A stretch of 64,000 nucleotides of DNA from Datnioides undecimradiatus. Taxonomy: Eukaryota > Chordata > Actinopteri > Lobotiformes > Datnioididae. The number at the start of each line of letters is the position of its first letter. Position 1 is the first letter of the stretch. The DNA is taken from contig WARS01002807.1 in the NCBI GenBank assembly GCA_008933995.1, forward strand, positions 248,001-312,000, read 5' to 3'. This document shows, one piece after another, positions 60,692 to 64,000 of the stretch. The notes below the pieces were generated by a model. That model ran no database searches and had not been told where the DNA came from. It saw nothing but the letters and a program-made list of their open reading frames with translations. The position numbers and the translations under genes were made by a program.

Positions 60692-61521
60692 GTGAGGCGG
60701 CCCGAGCCCGATTTTCATTTAGAAATGAGCGAAGCGATTGGTTTTGATGCTGCAAACTGATGATTTTAGGAGTTCAGGAGGTTTCGCTGGTTCATATCCG
60801 TTTGTTTTCCTCAAGGCAAACACTTAAAGAGCCTCCGAGAAGTATGTTTCTTTGATTTTAAAGCCTTTATTTTATTACTTCACCGTGTAAATGCCGCGTT
60901 TGCATGGTGAGACAAATATACTTGGATTGCCTTCGTTAGCAGCTTCGTTCAGGTGCATCAAAACTAGGACTTTTTCAAAAGTTGCAACCTGTTCTGAGTC
61001 ATAAACAGGCATCGAGTCACTTATAATCAGTGTCTTTAAACAGGATTTTACCAAACTCAAGGACCAACATTTCATTTTTTTTGTTTTTATGGGTCTTTGT
61101 CTATAAAAATAAACATTTATCCAGGTTTAGGCCGGATCGCTTCGCTGTAAGTAAACCCATCCAATCCACCTGCGGCTGCACGTTTGACAGTGACGTGACT
61201 TTTACAAAATAAAATGCATTTCATCAGATTGGGTTGATTTCGTTTATGTAACATCACCGTGAGCAGAGATTAAGGCTTTAGCCTGGTGTATGTGGAATAA
61301 ATGATTTTACTGGAGGCTCTGTGATTTACATCCTCGGGTGACTGGACGGATAAATAGCTCGCCGCGGTGACACCCTGGGTATCTTTGACTGGAGGTCAGG
61401 CTTTTATTATGTATATATAGAAAGGTCATTCATTATGCAGAGTTATTTTTGCTTTTTGTACCTTCTAACATCTAAATAACGTGTAAAACATGTTCCAACC
61501 CGAAGTGTTTCGCCCCTGCAG
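60692..61521 (+). other. hcrt: hcrt intron 1 (830 bp)
   Basis: The donor is GTGAGG and the acceptor CGCCCCTGCAG. Like the mammalian gene, hcrt has a single intron inside the signal-peptide region. The intron is AT-rich with no repeats of note. Confidence 0.8.
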
Positions 61522-61872
61522 AAGGTCCCGCTGCTGGTTTTCATGCTGCTGCTGTCTCAGCTGGCCTGCGACGCTCACAGCGTGTCCGAGTGCTGCAGAC
61601 AACCGTCTCGCTCCTGTCGCCTCTACGTGTTGCTGTGCCGCTCCGGAGGCAAAACCTCGCTGACGGGAGACGCCGCCGCCGGCATCCTCACCCTGGGCAA
61701 GCGGAGAGAACACGAGGATCGCTTGCAGAGCCGACTGCACCAGCTCCTCCACGGCTCCAGGAACCAAGCAGCTGGGATCCTCACAATGGGCAAGAGGGTC
61801 GGAGAGACGTACAGCGACTGGGCGGCTCAGTCAGGACCTACCATCACAACGCCTCTGCCTGTTTTAAGCTAA
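61522..61872 (+). CDS. hcrt: hcrt coding exon 2 (prepro-orexin: orexin-A and orexin-B)
   Basis: This exon encodes 116 residues and the TAA stop, so the precursor is 135 residues from the first ATG or 122 from the second (human about 131). It starts with a hydrophobic signal core (VPLLVFMLLLSQLAC). Next come the orexin-A region, ending AAAGILTL-GKR, then orexin-B, ending QAAGILTM-GKR, then a 24-residue C-terminal propeptide. In each GKR the Gly donates the C-terminal amide and the dibasic pair is the convertase site. Known role: orexins act on the G-protein-coupled hypocretin receptors to promote wakefulness and feeding; teleosts have one receptor, Hcrtr2. The conserved GILTL/GILTM ends make the identification certain. 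Divergence from the mammalian orexin-A cysteine pattern is described separately. Confidence 0.98.
   Translation, partial: KVPLLVFMLLLSQLACDAHSVSECCRQPSRSCRLYVLLCRSGGKTSLTGDAAAGILTLGKRREHEDRLQSRLHQLLHGSRNQAAGILTMGKRVGETYSDWAAQSGPTITTPLPVLS
61576..61695 (+). other. hcrt: predicted mature orexin-A coding segment
   Basis: If the signal peptide is cleaved after CDA, the peptide is about 40 residues, longer than the 33 of mammals. It begins near HSVSECCRQ and ends GILTL-amide. It has four cysteines but not in the mammalian spacing. An insertion (TSLTG region) precedes DAAAGILTL. The N-terminal cleavage point is inferred; the C-terminal one (GKR) is seen. Confidence 0.7.
61705..61788 (+). other. 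hcrt: predicted mature orexin-B coding segment
   Basis: Cleavage after the first GKR and before the second GKR releases 28 residues, starting REHEDRLQ and ending GILTM-amide. That is exactly the length of mammalian orexin-B. The LQSRLHQLLHGS core lines up with the mammalian LQGRLQRLLQAS. Confidence 0.88.
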
Positions 61873-62100
61873 ACACCTGACGGTAGAACTGGGACTCTGT
61901 TAACTGTCGACTTTTAATATCTAGAAAAGGTCACACTCGTCTGGTGAGCGACCCTTTTTCCCTCCATGCAGAAACAGTCTTGTGATTTGCTTTGAACCGT
62001 GACTTTGGCGTGCGTTTGCAGGTGGCATTATGAAGCTGTGTGATACTGTACATACCTGGAAAAGATGCTGTGATGTAATAAAACATACAAAGCTGAGAAC
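61873..62100 (+). other. hcrt: hcrt 3'UTR
   Basis: A short 3'UTR of about 220 bases from the TAA stop to just after the polyadenylation signal. No simple repeats. Confidence 0.65.
62077..62082 (+). terminator. hcrt: polyadenylation signal of hcrt
   Basis: Canonical AATAAA 205 bases after the hcrt stop, in an AT-rich context. No other AATAAA intervenes after the stop codon. Confidence 0.75.
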
Positions 62101-64000
62101 GTGTCCTCTGATCATTCTCCGGGCGACCATGACGAGCAGCGGTGATTCTGCCGCAGCTGATTGTTGCATTAACCTTTAATCCCGTGCTTTATGTACGTCG
62201 GTCCATCTGATCACACAGCTGTGACTCAAGCAGCTTAAGGCAGAGCTACAGGAAATGCATTATTGCACATAATATTAATAATTTTATATGTTTGTTATTC
62301 AAATAACATCGGGGGTGCATGGAAAATGTTAAATATGGGATGTTATTTCACTTTGCTTTGCACTTTGGAGGGTGAGGGAGTGTCTTTGAGTCATTTTGGT
62401 CCAGATTTTTACTGCGTTTCGTTTCGTTATTGCAAAAGTTTCTGTAAAAAATAAAGTTGCATCCAGAAAAAAAACCCGACATTTGCGGCGTGCACCTTTT
62501 ACCGCATGCAGGGAACAACTGTCACGTCTCCGTCACGATTCAGTAGCCGGTAGATGCTTAATATCAGTTTTGAGAAACACGAACAAACTCAAAACACAAA
62601 GAGCAGATTGCAGCAGAGTGTCAGCAGTAAACAGACCGTTTGTTGTGTTTTCCCAGAAGCTCTGCTCCCTATGTGCAGATTGCACACGTGTAAACTGGGA
62701 AACCGGGTGCAGCTCTGAATCACAGCTCGGCGCCTCAGCTCACACGCAGGCCACACAGTGTGAGCATGCAGCATACCACAAGATGGAGCTGATGGGATAA
62801 GAAGTGAGAAAGGGAGGGACGTGGTCGACGCAGAACATGTCTGAAGGGGCGATTTGTGCATGTGTTTGTAGAAATACACACTAAGCTGCTCTGTTAGCTG
62901 TCTCCTGCTGCAGAGCTGTGTGAAGTTATCTGCACATGCAAACCAAGATATTCAACAAACGATGGTTTTTGCATGCAAGAGCGATCTTAGGACTTTAATG
63001 CAACGACAGCTGCATAAGTTTATTATCACACATACTGCAGGTATAGATAATAAAAAGTCACACTTCTGTATTTTCACTCTGCGTTCTAAAGACAAGAAAA
63101 CCACATTTCTTTTATACCATTTGCGTGTTAGCCTAACAGGCCCAGCACTGAGGCTTGTGCACAGTGTGTTTTTGACTTGGAGGTGCGCCCTGACGCTCAA
63201 TGACACCCGGTTTTTCCACGTCCGTCCACAGTTTAATAAGATAAACTGATAAAATAATACACGTTAAATAAAGCGGACCACCGTGCATCCAATCTGCGTT
63301 GTACAAATCACCCGATCTTGCACGACGCCGCTTGTAACTGCAGGAAATTCAAACCAAGGCGGTCCAGATGTTTCACGCAGCTGTCTGAAGCATCTGAAGT
63401 TTAACGTGCAGCTCTGCGCAGAAGCAGTGACCCTGTCGCTGTACGTCGCTGCTCCTGTTTGCTTTAAAGCTACTTGAAATCTGGCAAAGTGACTCAGGCG
63501 TGAATCAGGACACAGCAAAATGGCTTCGATAGGAAAACTAACATTGATTTTAATAGGCTGCGTTTTCATTCTAACCTTTGCGTGGATTAGGTTTTAATAA
63601 CCTGTGAAATGTCAGGGGTCCGCTCCCATATGGAACCTGGATGGAGGTGGTAATTGATGAGGATGCCGTACAAAGAACCAGCCGTCAGCGGCTTTGTGTG
63701 TGCGTGTGTGCGTGTGTGTGTACTTGTGGGCTTATGCTCTGTGTGCTGCAGTAACTAGCACTTTATGTGTGTGTGTGTGTGGGTGGGTGTTTGTTTATGT
63801 ACAGTACAGGTAGCAGGGAAAACGTGATGTGCATATGGTGACACGGACAGCGGGCTGGGAGATCCCTTAGCTGCTGGCGACTTCAGGCTTTGCAGCAGAT
63901 GTACTGCGGTGTCACTGATCCAGGCAGTGGATCATCATCTTGCTCTTAATTCAGCCTGACCTCTGACCTCTATACGTCCACATAGGAGCAAGAAGAGAAG
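62101..64000. other. intergenic sequence downstream of hcrt
   Basis: About 1.9 kb with no recognisable exon on either strand. It contains two interrupted GT tracts (63691-63722 and 63765-63791). The open frames are short and unconserved. The next gene must start beyond the window. Confidence 0.55.

Overview
The window is vertebrate nuclear DNA, almost certainly from a teleost fish and probably a spiny-rayed (percomorph) one. The evidence is long introns with canonical GT/AG borders, dense CA/GT and GA microsatellites, interspersed repeats that I recognise from many teleost genomes, and two genes whose encoded proteins are animal-specific. Nothing prokaryotic, viral or CRISPR-like is present.

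Two genes lie in tandem on the + strand. The first fills about 57 kb. It encodes a catalytically inactive phospholipase C-like protein (PLCL, also called PRIP) in six coding exons: 1039-1341, 36056-38542, 44123-44326, 48371-48446, 53792-53901 and 57543-57974. The exons join in frame to 1203 codons plus a stop. The layout (one small first exon, one very large second exon carrying the PH, EF-hand-like, X, Y and C2 domains, then four small exons) is that of vertebrate PLCL1 and PLCL2. The sequence, however, looks like a third subtype. Its active site is more eroded than in PLCL1/PLCL2, it has a different N-terminus, and it carries a proline/glutamine-rich insertion of about 90 residues near the C-terminus.

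The second gene, about 2.6 kb further on, is hypocretin/orexin (hcrt). It has two coding exons (60635-60691 and 61522-61872), a TATA box at 60575, and a precursor carrying orexin-A and orexin-B, each ending in an amidation/cleavage signal (GKR).

The rest is non-coding. A CpG-rich promoter/5'UTR covers about 440-1038. Intron 1 (34.7 kb) holds many simple repeats, interspersed-repeat fragments and a perfect RFX-type X-box. Introns 2-5 (3.6-5.6 kb each) include a 117-bp strictly alternating purine/pyrimidine minisatellite. The plcl 3'UTR ends near 59.05 kb, a 1.5-kb intergenic region holds the hcrt promoter, and about 1.9 kb lies downstream of hcrt.

The two genes do not form a pathway. PLCL proteins buffer inositol phosphates and act as scaffolds in receptor trafficking and exocytosis; hcrt encodes hypothalamic neuropeptides. 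Their adjacency is informative mainly for gene-family history. I found no convincing third protein-coding gene, no tRNA and no complete transposon.
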